Below, one piece after another: positions 1 through 6,817 of a stretch of 9,076 bases of DNA. The stretch comes from Coriobacteriales bacterium. GTDB taxonomy: Bacteria > Actinomycetota > Coriobacteriia > Coriobacteriales > UBA8131. The stretch spans positions 1 through 9,076 of the forward strand of contig JAIRQI010000007.1 in assembly GCA_031256575.1 (NCBI GenBank), given 5' to 3'. Each line of letters opens with the position of its first letter. Positions within the stretch are counted from its first letter, which is position 1. The notes under the pieces are model-generated. The model did not search any database. It had not been told where the DNA came from and saw nothing but the letters and a program-made list of their open reading frames with translations. Made by a program: the position numbers and the translations under genes.

Positions 1-849
1 TTGATTAGCGAGCAACGTGGAGTGATGGCTGGCACGCCGACTTCGCCATTTCTGGCTAATCTCTACCTGCGCGAGCTGGATGCCTGGTTCACTGAGCAAC
101 GATTTCCATACGCCCGCTATTCTGATGACATCATCTTTTTTGCTGAAAGCGAGCAGGAGATTTATCGTTGCCAGGCTGAGGCTTTGCGGATTATTCACGC
201 TCATGGATTGCAGGTCAATGGTCAGAAAGCCTACATCGCGGCCCCTGGTGAGGCCTGGGAGTTTTTGGGAATGACCTACCAAGCTGGGGTGATTGACCTC
301 AGCGCTGGCACCAAGGCCAAGCTGAAGGGAAAGATTCGCCGTAAAGCCCGGGCGCTCCGGCGTTGGGTGCTACGGAAACAGGCTGGCGAGCAGCGCGAGC
401 TGGTGGAGCGAGGCGAGCTGGTGAAGCTGGCGGAGCAGCAGGGTGAGCGCGTAGAGCAGCAGAGCGAGCGCATGGAGCAGCAGAGCGAGGGTGCCAAGCG
501 AAGTGAACGTGCCAAGCGGGCCCAACAAAGCGGGCGAGGTGAGCTGGTAAAGCGGGCGGAGCGGGCTTTTATCCACAGTTTCAACCGCAAGTTCTTCGAT
601 AGCCGTAACTCCCATGAGCTGACCTGGGCGCGCTGGTTCTTCCCGCTCTTGACTACCAGCCGTGGTATCCATGAGATAGACTCTTACCTGCAGCAATACG
701 TTCGCTACATAGCGACCGGACGTTTCAATGCCAAAAACTACCAGTTGGAATACCGCCAGATAAAAGAGCTGGGATACCGCAGCCTGGTAAACGAGTATTA
801 CCGCAGCCGCAAGCTCCCAGCTGGTGAATCGGCAGCCAATAGCGGTTGA
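1..849 (+). CDS. Reverse transcriptase, C-terminal part (5' end outside window)
   Basis: RNA-templated DNA polymerase, cut by the left edge; 282 residues remain. The TTG at base 1 is probably an internal codon, not a start. Visible RT motifs in order: motif 4, AGTPTSPFLANLYLRELD (residues 10-27); the catalytic YSDD (40-43, bases 118-129); motif 6, HGLQVNGQK (68-76); and motif 7, FLGM (88-91). Aligned on the SP of motif 4, the usual PQG reads MAG (residues 9-11), which argues against an ordinary group II intron maturase, retron or DGR enzyme. A charged insertion (about 130-189) separates the core from an aromatic C-terminal domain with WARWFFPLLTTSRG and LGYRSLVNEYY. No HNH endonuclease domain is seen. 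The class cannot be fixed without the N-terminus; an unknown-group (UG/DRT defence) RT or an unusual group II-like RT are both possible. The next gene starts 13 bases after the stop, so the two are probably co-transcribed. Confidence 0.85.
   Translation: MISEQRGVMAGTPTSPFLANLYLRELDAWFTEQRFPYARYSDDIIFFAESEQEIYRCQAEALRIIHAHGLQVNGQKAYIAAPGEAWEFLGMTYQAGVIDLSAGTKAKLKGKIRRKARALRRWVLRKQAGEQRELVERGELVKLAEQQGERVEQQSERMEQQSEGAKRSERAKRAQQSGRGELVKRAERAFIHSFNRKFFDSRNSHELTWARWFFPLLTTSRGIHEIDSYLQQYVRYIATGRFNAKNYQLEYRQIKELGYRSLVNEYYRSRKLPAGESAANSG
388..567 (+). repeat. In-frame tandem repeats coding a charged insertion in the RT
   Basis: Three 21-bp units lie head to tail at 433-453, 454-474 and 475-495. 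They encode EQQGERV, EQQSERM and EQQSEGA. They are flanked by two copies of a unit coding GELVKxAE (around 412-435 and 538-561), and further decayed AKR/SER units fill 496-534. Everything stays in frame, giving about 60 residues rich in E, Q, R and K, likely helical or coiled-coil. The pattern suggests recent expansion by slippage or unequal recombination. It also opens a long antisense frame, which is an artefact. Confidence 0.8.
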
Positions 850-862
850 CGAAAGGCTTTCT

Positions 863-1270
863 ATGACTTCCGAAGATTTGACACTAGAACAGGTTCGGGC
901 ACACTTTGCTTTAGACCGATTTGCCACAGAAGCCTGTATGGCGGTCATCACTGAGGCAGAGCGCGGACATGCCATCTGCGAGATGACGGTTGATGAGATA
1001 CATTTGAATGCTATGGGTAATGTGATGGGCGGAGCGATATTTACTCTGGCTGACTACGCTCTGGCTGTTGCCTGCAATGTCGGAGAAGCCCCGACAGTCG
1101 CTATTAGCAATTCAATTAGTTTTATTAATACCATTAAAGGCCAGCGTCTGATAGCCGAGTGCCAGGTTGATAAGTCTGGTCGGTCAATCGGTTTCTATAC
1201 CACAACAGTAACTGATGAGCTAGGAACACTAGTCGCTATTATGACTGCTACCTGCTTTCGTAAGGTATGA
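863..1270 (+). CDS. PaaI-family hotdog thioesterase
   Basis: Predicted acyl-CoA thioesterase of 135 residues, a typical length for single-hotdog PaaI-like proteins, which act as cytoplasmic homo-oligomers. The signature is HLNAMGNVMGG (residues 47-57) followed by AIFTLAD, where D64 matches the catalytic Asp of PaaI. The His of the usual HGG is Met here (MGG). The later strands (GQRLIAECQVDKSGRSIGFYT) fit the hotdog sheet. I chose the ATG at 863 because GAAAGG (851-856) sits 6 bases upstream. A GTG at 824 is also open in frame, but it would overlap the RT gene and add 13 residues not typical of the family. The gene lies 13 bases behind the RT stop, so it is probably in the same transcript. The substrate cannot be read from sequence; phenylacetyl-CoA is not implied, as no paa genes are nearby. 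Confidence 0.88.
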   Translation: MTSEDLTLEQVRAHFALDRFATEACMAVITEAERGHAICEMTVDEIHLNAMGNVMGGAIFTLADYALAVACNVGEAPTVAISNSISFINTIKGQRLIAECQVDKSGRSIGFYTTTVTDELGTLVAIMTATCFRKV

Positions 1271-1401
1271 TTTAGCCTCCCCTATCCCCTAGTAAATTAC
1301 AAGTATTATCATGCTAAACACTGCGTCTTCCTTTGCACCATCCAAACCTTTTCAGCACTCGCCCAGTAAATCCAAAATTGTTTAAAATATCTTCGCTAGC
1401 T

Positions 1402-1420
1402 AACTAACGTTTGATTAGTT
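1402..1420. promoter_or_regulatory. Inverted repeat, possible operator upstream of luxR-type gene
   Basis: AACTAA (1402-1407) and TTAGTT (1415-1420) are perfect 6-bp arms with a 7-base spacer. The repeat lies just upstream of the predicted extended -10 and covers the place where a -35 box would be. This is a typical site for an activator or repressor, possibly the adjacent LuxR-type protein itself. Short arms in AT-rich DNA can arise by chance. Confidence 0.35.
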
Positions 1421-1423
1421 TTG

Positions 1424-1432
1424 TGCTATCAT
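1424..1432 (+). promoter_or_regulatory. Extended -10 promoter for the MalT-like regulator
   Basis: TGCTATCAT reads as an extended -10 (TGn plus TATCAT, 5 of 6 to TATAAT). No good -35 sits 17 bases upstream, consistent with an extended -10 or an activator-dependent promoter. The predicted transcript start is near 1439, leaving a leader of about 130 nt. Confidence 0.45.
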
Positions 1433-1440
1433 GTGCCTCG

Positions 1441-1467
1441 TATCCGACTCTCAAGCTGAGCTGGATA
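1441..1467 (+). other. Hairpin at predicted 5' end of the regulator mRNA
   Basis: TATCC (1441-1445) pairs with GGATA (1463-1467), and CTC (1448-1450) with GAG (1458-1460), around the loop TCAAGCT. There is one G-U pair and one mismatch. It begins within about two bases of the predicted transcript start, so it could stabilise the 5' end. Bases 1271-1401 and 1468-1552 show no gene, terminator or other clear structure. Confidence 0.35.
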
Positions 1468-1569
1468 TGTTGTTTATCGGTCCTTTATGTCTTTCACCAC
1501 TATTCCAGAATTCTACGTGATTGGTCAGGTGGAATCTTGAAATAGGCAGATCGGAGGGAGGTGATTGAT

Positions 1570-4107
1570 ATGAGTACTGATTTACATTCAGTAAACGAGC
1601 TGCGAAGCCTTTTTCACTTCAAGCGCTCACGGCTCAATCGATTGTTGAACGAGGCAATCAAGTATCCTCTGGTCGTAGTCTGTGCTGGGGCCGGCTATGG
1701 TAAAACCAGTGCAGTACGAGACTTCATAGAAGAACAGCATAATATCGTGGTCTGGGTCCAGCTCTCTGAGCGTGACAATGTCGGAGCCCGGTTCTGGGAG
1801 AACTACGTACATGCGGTAGCCCGCTACAACCAGTCATTCGCTAATGCGCTAACAAAATTAGGCTTTCCGGACAACGACGACAAGCTCAGCCACTATTTTC
1901 AGATTGTTCAAGAGTATCCAGATTTGGTTGATAGCACACTGGTCTTTGACGACTTTCATCTGGTTAATGACCCAGCAGTGGTTAATTTCGTAGAGAGTAG
2001 TGTTCCACACCTGCCAACTGGCTCATCAATCATCTTGATTTCGCGTTGTCTACCTGGCTTCAACTTAGCCGGTTTGATTGGCAAAGACCAATTGTTTGTA
2101 ATCAGCGAGAACGACTTGCGCTTTGTCGATACCGAGTTAGCCAGTTACTTTGCCCAACAGGGATTAACCGCCCCAGCCAGCAGCCTGCGGGCAATCTTAC
2201 TAGATACCGACGGTTGGGCCTTTGCTATAAACCTGATTGCCCGGTCCTTTGAGCAGGCTCCCGGTTACGAGGGTTATTTACGCAATGCTATGAAGACCAA
2301 TATCTTTCAGTTGATGGAGTCAGAGATATGGAGCAAAATATCCGAGCGCCTGCAATTGTTCTTGATTCGTCTTTCGCTGATTGAGCACCTGTCAGTCGAC
2401 CTCATCGACCTCTTGGCTACAGGTGATAAAGAATTAATTGCCGAGCTGGAACAGCAAAACGCTTACATCCGCCTGGATACCTATATCAGTGCCTACCAGA
2501 TTCATCATCTCTTCCTGGAATTCATCCGCCAGAAGCAAGACCTGTTAAGCGAGCAGGACAAGCAGCAGACTTACGAGATTGCTGCTGCCTGGTGTGACCG
2601 CAATGGCTTTAAAATCGATGCCTTGTCTTTTTATGAGAAGGCTGCTGATTACCAAGCAATCATCCGGGTCTATTTCGCACTACCCACCCAGTTGCCAGAA
2701 GACATCGCCCGTTTTGCCATCGGTATCTTTGATAGAGCCCCAGCCAATGCTTTTGATGAGGTCGAATTCTTCGTAGTCATGCACATTCGCACCTTGATGT
2801 GCTTGGGTCGATGGCCAGAGACTTCAAAGTATCTACAGAAGTACGAACAGAAATTCCTTCAATTACCAGATAGTGACTTCAAGAATCATAGCTTAGCAGG
2901 CATCTACTATTGCTGGGGTATCATGCGTACCCTGATGTGTACTGTAGACGATACATATGATTTCGACATCTATTATGCCAAGATGTGCGAGTGCCTGGCG
3001 CTATCTCCCCTTGAACCCGGACGCATCGCCAATCATCCCAGCGGCCCCTGGATAAGCTTGGTCGGTTCGTCTGAGAGCGGTGCTCCCCAGGCCTTCAATG
3101 CTGCGTTCATCCGAGCCACCGAGCACGTCTCGCAAAACCTGGGTGGAGCGATGACAGGCCTCGATGACCTGATACAAGGCGAGTTATTGTTCTATCAAGG
3201 CGAAGCCCGGGACGCCGAATCCTACATGGTCAAAGGCTTAGAGCGAGCCCGCGAGCACAGACAGTACGATACCGTGCACCGCGCGTTGTACTACCTGCTA
3301 CGAATATCCATCTCCCAGGGCAACTACGCAAAAGCCAAAGCTGCTCTTGATGAGATGCATTGCCTGTTAGATGAGGATGAGTACTCCGCCCGCTTTATCA
3401 CCTACGATATCTCGACAGCCTGGTTCTACTGCACCTTAGGCATGCCGGATTTGGTCCCGGAATGGCTGCGCGAGAGATTCTCCAGTTATGGCCATGTCTA
3501 TTTCATTGAGAATTTCGGCAACCAGGCTAAAGCCCGCTACTTTTACATGACCCAGAACTTCCCCACCCTGCTGGCCTATATCGACGAGCAGAAGCGGCGA
3601 GAGTCGATTCTCTTCGGTAGGATAGAGATGCTGGTAGTCGAGGCCTGCATCTACTACCAGATGAAGAACCGTAGCCGGGCGCTGGCTCTGTTGCATGAGG
3701 CATATCAAACAGCCTCGCCGAACAGCATCATCCTGCCCTTCGTTGGACTTGGCAAGGATATGCGCACTTTGACCGCTGCCGCGCTACGTGACCCAGATTG
3801 TGCCATTCCCCGCGAGTGGTTGGAGCAAATCAATCGCAAGTCGGCATCTTATGCGAAACGCAAGGCCCACATCATCTCAGAGTATAAGCAAGCCAACGGA
3901 ATCGCATCTGAAGTCAGCCTGACCCAGCGTGAACTGGAAATCGTCACCGACCTGTCGCACGGCCTGTCGCGCCGAGAGATTGCCATCAGCCACAACCTGT
4001 CGGTGAATACAGTAAAGATGGTGGTTGGCATCATCTATGACAAGCTAGGAGCCGAGAACCTAGCCGATTTGATTCGCATCTGCACCGAGCTACGACTGGT
4101 ACAGTGA
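1570..4107 (+). CDS. MalT-like STAND ATPase with LuxR-type HTH, transcription regulator
   Basis: Large cytoplasmic regulator of 845 residues, built like MalT/LAL activators (about 900). It starts with a P-loop ATPase: Walker A GAGYGKTS (40-47), Walker B LVFDDFH (124-130), and a sensor-like SIILISR (153-159). A helical TPR-like region follows (about 350-740), where MalT-type proteins bind inducer. The LuxR/GerE HTH is at about 783-845: LTQRELEIV, then GLSRREIA and LSVNTVKMVVGIIYDKLGA. In the family, ligand plus ATP drives oligomerisation and promoter activation. GGAGGTGAT at 1557-1565 lies 8 bases before the ATG at 1570, so I prefer this start to the in-frame GTG at 1561, which lies inside that ribosome binding site. 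It has its own promoter and no strong terminator before the next gene. Inducer and targets are unknown; the methyltransferase-like genes in this window are candidates only. Confidence 0.92.
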   Translation: MSTDLHSVNELRSLFHFKRSRLNRLLNEAIKYPLVVVCAGAGYGKTSAVRDFIEEQHNIVVWVQLSERDNVGARFWENYVHAVARYNQSFANALTKLGFPDNDDKLSHYFQIVQEYPDLVDSTLVFDDFHLVNDPAVVNFVESSVPHLPTGSSIILISRCLPGFNLAGLIGKDQLFVISENDLRFVDTELASYFAQQGLTAPASSLRAILLDTDGWAFAINLIARSFEQAPGYEGYLRNAMKTNIFQLMESEIWSKISERLQLFLIRLSLIEHLSVDLIDLLATGDKELIAELEQQNAYIRLDTYISAYQIHHLFLEFIRQKQDLLSEQDKQQTYEIAAAWCDRNGFKIDALSFYEKAADYQAIIRVYFALPTQLPEDIARFAIGIFDRAPANAFDEVEFFVVMHIRTLMCLGRWPETSKYLQKYEQKFLQLPDSDFKNHSLAGIYYCWGIMRTLMCTVDDTYDFDIYYAKMCECLALSPLEPGRIANHPSGPWISLVGSSESGAPQAFNAAFIRATEHVSQNLGGAMTGLDDLIQGELLFYQGEARDAESYMVKGLERAREHRQYDTVHRALYYLLRISISQGNYAKAKAALDEMHCLLDEDEYSARFITYDISTAWFYCTLGMPDLVPEWLRERFSSYGHVYFIENFGNQAKARYFYMTQNFPTLLAYIDEQKRRESILFGRIEMLVVEACIYYQMKNRSRALALLHEAYQTASPNSIILPFVGLGKDMRTLTAAALRDPDCAIPREWLEQINRKSASYAKRKAHIISEYKQANGIASEVSLTQRELEIVTDLSHGLSRREIAISHNLSVNTVKMVVGIIYDKLGAENLADLIRICTELRLVQ

Positions 4108-4110
4108 GGT

Positions 4111-4139
4111 CTGATTGCATCACCTGGTCAGGGTATAAT
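4111..4139 (+). promoter_or_regulatory. Promoter for the Fpg-like gene
   Basis: A consensus -10, TATAAT (4134-4139), lies 17 bases after a weak -35, CTGATT (4111-4116). The small palindrome CCTGGTCAGG (4123-4132) fills part of the spacer and could be an operator half-site pair. The predicted start is near 4146, giving a leader of about 47 nt. This lets the glycosylase-like gene be transcribed separately from the regulator 85 bases upstream. Confidence 0.55.
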
Positions 4140-4192
4140 CGTCTATAGGTTAGAGACTTTGATTCAGCTGAGAGGGTTTGAGGGGAGAAAAA

Positions 4193-5020
4193 ATGATTGA
4201 ATTGCCTGAAGCTCGGACGATTGCCCGGGATTTACGGAAGTCCATCTTGAACAAGACTATAGTGTCAGTCGGCGGTAATTTCACCGACCATAAGTTTACC
4301 TTCTATCAAGATGATCCTGAGAAGTACCACGAATATCTAGTGGGAAAACAGGTGACTGATACAAATGGCCGCAATTTCTATGTTGAGATTGAGGCTGAGG
4401 ACTACGTGTTGGCGATGCGTGATGGCGCCAATATCCGATACTACTCTGAAACTCCAGCAGTGCCGATAAAAAAGAGCAAGTTGCTGATAGAGTTCGATGA
4501 TGGGTCACTGATTAATGTCACTACCTCGATGTATTGTTTCATCGGGGTCTTTCCAAAAGACAATAGCTCCGTCAACGTCTATTACGATCTAGATGCCAAA
4601 GGCATAGGTGCCCTAGATGAGCGTTTCGACTACGACTATTTCTGCAGCTTGCTAGATGAACAGTCAAAGAAGCTCAGTGTGAAAGGTTTTCTGGCCACCG
4701 AACAGAGGATTCCAGGTATCGGTAATGGTGTGACCCAAGACATCCTGTTCAACGCTGAGTTGAACCCCAGGCGCAAAATGAACACCTTGACAGAGATGGA
4801 TTTTCGCGGCCTTTACAATTCAGTGATAGCTACCTTGCAGCAGATGGTTGACCTAGGCGGTCGTGACACTGAGAAGAATATCTATGGTGCTCCCGGAGGT
4901 TATCAGACCATCCTCAGCAGCAAGACCTATAAAAATGGTTGTCCAGCCTGCGATTCAGAGATAGTCAAGGAACAGTTCTTGGGTGGTAGCATCTACTATT
5001 GTCCGCATTGCCAGAAGTAA
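4193..5020 (+). CDS. Fpg/Nei-family DNA glycosylase homologue, divergent
   Basis: Base-excision-repair-type protein of 275 residues, close to Fpg (about 270). The N-terminus is MIELPEA where Fpg has MPELPE. The H2TH region holds the hallmark GIGNG (175-179; N178 matches Fpg N168), followed by DILFNAELNPRR. The C-terminal zinc finger is complete: C250-x2-C253 and C270-x2-C273, ending CQK as in E. coli Fpg. Key differences: residue 2 is Ile rather than the catalytic Pro, the Fpg Lys57 position appears to be R60, and the finger Arg (Fpg R258) aligns with G265. It may be a related glycosylase with changed chemistry or only a damage-binding protein. The ATG at 4193 was chosen because AGGGGAG (4181-4187) precedes it by 5 bases and it restores the family N-terminus; an in-frame TTG at 4178 would add five residues. 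Confidence 0.88.
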   Translation: MIELPEARTIARDLRKSILNKTIVSVGGNFTDHKFTFYQDDPEKYHEYLVGKQVTDTNGRNFYVEIEAEDYVLAMRDGANIRYYSETPAVPIKKSKLLIEFDDGSLINVTTSMYCFIGVFPKDNSSVNVYYDLDAKGIGALDERFDYDYFCSLLDEQSKKLSVKGFLATEQRIPGIGNGVTQDILFNAELNPRRKMNTLTEMDFRGLYNSVIATLQQMVDLGGRDTEKNIYGAPGGYQTILSSKTYKNGCPACDSEIVKEQFLGGSIYYCPHCQK

Positions 5021-5066
5021 GCTTGGCAAAAACCAACCAAACGCTTGTTAGAATTTTGGGTGTATT

Positions 5067-5085
5067 CCGCGATTGCAATTCGCGG
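5067..5085 (+). terminator. Hairpin after the Fpg-like gene, possible terminator
   Basis: CCGCGA (5067-5072) pairs perfectly with TCGCGG (5080-5085) around the loop TTGCAAT. It lies 46 bases after the stop. Only a short T run follows (GTTTC), so it would be a weak intrinsic terminator. It also lies upstream of the next gene's predicted promoter, which fits a boundary role. Confidence 0.45.
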
Positions 5086-5096
5086 GTTTCGAGGTA

Positions 5097-5125
5097 TTAC
5101 AAACCTTATAGCTGGCTCCTATCAT
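5097..5125 (+). promoter_or_regulatory. Possible promoter for the HD-GYP gene
   Basis: TTACAA (5097-5102; 3 of 6 to TTGACA) and TATCAT (5120-5125; 5 of 6 to TATAAT) are separated by 17 bases. The predicted start is near 5132, leaving a leader of about 86 nt. That leader opens with GAGCGT (5133-5138), which can pair with ACGCTC (5183-5188), though the 44-base loop makes this pairing doubtful. Confidence 0.4.
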
Positions 5126-5217
5126 GAATGTCGAGCGTCAAGTGAATGCTAACGGTCAAATCAGTTTTCAAGGGGAGTTAAAACGCTCAAACTCAGAGCT
5201 AGCAGGGAGGTGAGGTC

Positions 5218-6495
5218 ATGTTGATGGAAAATACAGTATCAATGAGCGATTTTGTTCATGCAATTGCAGAAATTCTAGACTTGGCCTCCCCAGCTCTGAA
5301 CAAACACCACAACAAAGTAGCCTATCTTGCCGGACAGCTGGCTTACCAGATGGATATTCATGACGAGAGTGAGTTTGCCAATATCATCTTAGCGGCGATG
5401 CTGCATGACATCGGCGCTTTCTCAATTGATGAGCGGGTCAACCTCCTAAATTTTGATGTCGACGATGACGATACCAACAGTCATTCGATAATCGGCTACA
5501 AGCTCTTGAAGGACTTCAAGCCGCTGGCCAAAGCGGCCCAAATCATCCGCTATCATCATGTTCGCTATGATGAGTCGCGGATTGATGTGCCTTTGGGCAG
5601 CTACATCATCCACCTGGCAGACCGAGTCGCGGTGCTGCTTGATGAAGAGCGTGAAATCTTCAGCCAGCTTCCAGAAATCAGCCATAAGCTGCATGAGGTG
5701 GCGAATCGTTTTCATCCCCAGGCTCTGGCGGCATTTGACCAGATGCTCAACAAGACCTACTTCTGGATTGATATCTTCAATCCAACCCAGGGTGTAGCAA
5801 TGATGGAGCAGCTTGGGCCCAACAAACGCATCGTCGGGTTGGATGCCTTGCGCAACCTGGCTAAGGTCTTTGCCCAGATTATCGACTTCCGCAGCCGCTT
5901 CACTGCTACCCATTCCTGCGGAGTCGCTGCAGTAGCCTACGAGCTGACCCAGATAGCTGGCTTCTCTGAGCATGAGTGCCAACTGATGGAAATAGCCGGT
6001 TTTCTGCACGATATTGGCAAACTGGCCATCCCCAACTCAATCCTGGAAAAGCCTGGCCCCCTAGACGAGCTGGAATTCAACCACATTCGCAAACACACCT
6101 ACTACACTTACAAGATTCTCAGTAAAATCGACGGCCTGGAACATGTAGCGGCCTGGGCCGGCTTCCATCACGAGCGCAACGACGGTAGCGGCTACCCCTT
6201 CAAAATCAAAGGCCAAAACCTGTCGCGCCTGTCCCGCATCATGGCAATCACCGACATCGTCACCGCACTTGCCGAAGACCGCCCTTATCGGGCTGGAATG
6301 AGCGAGTCCCAGACGTTTAAGATTCTCGATAAACTAGTTGAAAGTGGAGGTATCGATCGAGGTATCGTAGACATGGTCCGTGCAAACTATCCGCGCATCA
6401 ATGCCGTGCGCATCCAAGCCCAGCAAGATGCCTTGCTGGAATATGAAGCCTTTTTCAATGCCGACACACTACTTCTTCTCAGCGTGGCTGCCTAA
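5218..6495 (+). CDS. Tandem HD / HD-GYP protein, probable c-di-GMP phosphodiesterase
   Basis: Cytoplasmic 425-residue protein with no membrane segment or receiver domain. An N-terminal HD domain (about 10-140) has H30/H31, H63-D64, H89, H113-H114 and D135, a full set of candidate metal ligands, but lacks the GYP motif (HHVRYDES instead). A linker (about 140-205) is followed by a complete HD-GYP domain: H232, HDIGK (264-268), H293, HHERNDGSGYP (317-327) and D346 ahead of RPYR. HD-GYP enzymes hydrolyse cyclic-di-GMP to pGpG or GMP. The N-terminal HD may bind a ligand or have its own phosphohydrolase activity. GGGAGG (5205-5210) lies 7 bases before the ATG at 5218; a second in-frame ATG at 5224 is less well placed. 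No GGDEF partner is in the window. It is flanked by hairpins, so it is probably monocistronic. Confidence 0.92.
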   Translation: MLMENTVSMSDFVHAIAEILDLASPALNKHHNKVAYLAGQLAYQMDIHDESEFANIILAAMLHDIGAFSIDERVNLLNFDVDDDDTNSHSIIGYKLLKDFKPLAKAAQIIRYHHVRYDESRIDVPLGSYIIHLADRVAVLLDEEREIFSQLPEISHKLHEVANRFHPQALAAFDQMLNKTYFWIDIFNPTQGVAMMEQLGPNKRIVGLDALRNLAKVFAQIIDFRSRFTATHSCGVAAVAYELTQIAGFSEHECQLMEIAGFLHDIGKLAIPNSILEKPGPLDELEFNHIRKHTYYTYKILSKIDGLEHVAAWAGFHHERNDGSGYPFKIKGQNLSRLSRIMAITDIVTALAEDRPYRAGMSESQTFKILDKLVESGGIDRGIVDMVRANYPRINAVRIQAQQDALLEYEAFFNADTLLLLSVAA

Positions 6496-6516
6496 GCGGG
6501 TGCTGGCTTCCCGCTT
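6494..6516 (+). terminator. Hairpin overlapping the HD-GYP stop codon
   Basis: AAGCGGG (6494-6500) and CCCGCTT (6510-6516) form a perfect 7-bp stem with a 9-base loop, starting within the TAA stop. There is no T run after it (CACTG follows). It may act as a terminator or as a 3'-end stabiliser. Confidence 0.45.
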
Positions 6517-6627
6517 CACTGAGCAAGTGTGTAATGGCACTTTAGCTGTTGGGTGAGTTCAGAGAAACATTTCCTCCGTCAAAAACTCTCTCTTTCCATT
6601 TGTTACCGCCCAGCAGCCTCCTTTCTA

Positions 6628-6665
6628 CTCTGCGCGAGCAGGTCCCTCTCCCTGTTCGCGCAGAG
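6628..6665 (+). terminator. 15-bp hairpin in the gene-free stretch after HD-GYP
   Basis: CTCTGCGCGAGCAGG (6628-6642) pairs with CCTGTTCGCGCAGAG (6651-6665) around an 8-base loop, with a single G-U pair in 15. It is one of the strongest folds in the window. The bases after it (GTCTATTTATG) are only moderately T-rich, so it may be a terminator of the HD-GYP transcript, the core of a small RNA, or a repeat-type palindrome. The stretch 6496-6817 holds no convincing gene; the small open frames across it have no ribosome binding site. Confidence 0.5.
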
Positions 6666-6702
6666 GTCTATTTATGGGGAGAAAACCTCGGTTCCCTGGC
6701 TG

Positions 6703-6730
6703 ACACGCAGTATATGTCCGTGTTTCCTTT
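6703..6730 (+). terminator. Weak hairpin with T-rich tail
   Basis: ACACG (6703-6707) pairs with CGTGT (6719-6723) around an 11-base loop and is followed by TTCCTTT. The stem is short, so this is only a possible second terminator before the winged-helix gene. Confidence 0.25.
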
Positions 6731-6742
6731 GTAACTACAGCT

Positions 6743-6772
6743 TTTATTACAATCGTCTGCAGGTGATATGCT
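6743..6772 (+). promoter_or_regulatory. Possible extended -10 promoter for the winged-helix gene
   Basis: TGATATGCT (6764-6772) resembles an extended -10 (TGn plus TATGCT, 4 of 6). TTTATT (6743-6748) is a weak -35 at an 18-base spacing. The predicted start is near 6779, giving a leader of about 40 nt. TAAGAT at 6774-6779 is an alternative -10, but its best -35 is too far away. Confidence 0.3.
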
Positions 6773-6817
6773 GTAAGATGAATCCGTCATGACTAGATGC
6801 ACGAAGGGAGGCTTTTG

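Noticed and set aside
433..495. CRISPR-like direct repeats
   Set aside because: Units are contiguous with no spacers, in frame, and coding.
370..975. Long antisense open frame of 201 codons opposite the RT
   Set aside because: It is open only because the repeat region has few stops on the other strand; there is no ribosome binding site and it overlaps two well-supported genes.
5081..5096. tRNA T-loop-like stretch (CGCGGGTTTCGAG)
   Set aside because: No matching 3' T-stem strand, anticodon arm or acceptor stem nearby.
5446..6009. Antisense open frame of 187 codons within the HD-GYP gene
   Set aside because: Lies wholly opposite a gene with clear catalytic motifs and shows no recognisable domain.
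6549..6792. Two small overlapping open frames after the HD-GYP gene
   Set aside because: No ribosome binding site, low-complexity translations, and they run through the strong hairpin at 6628-6665.
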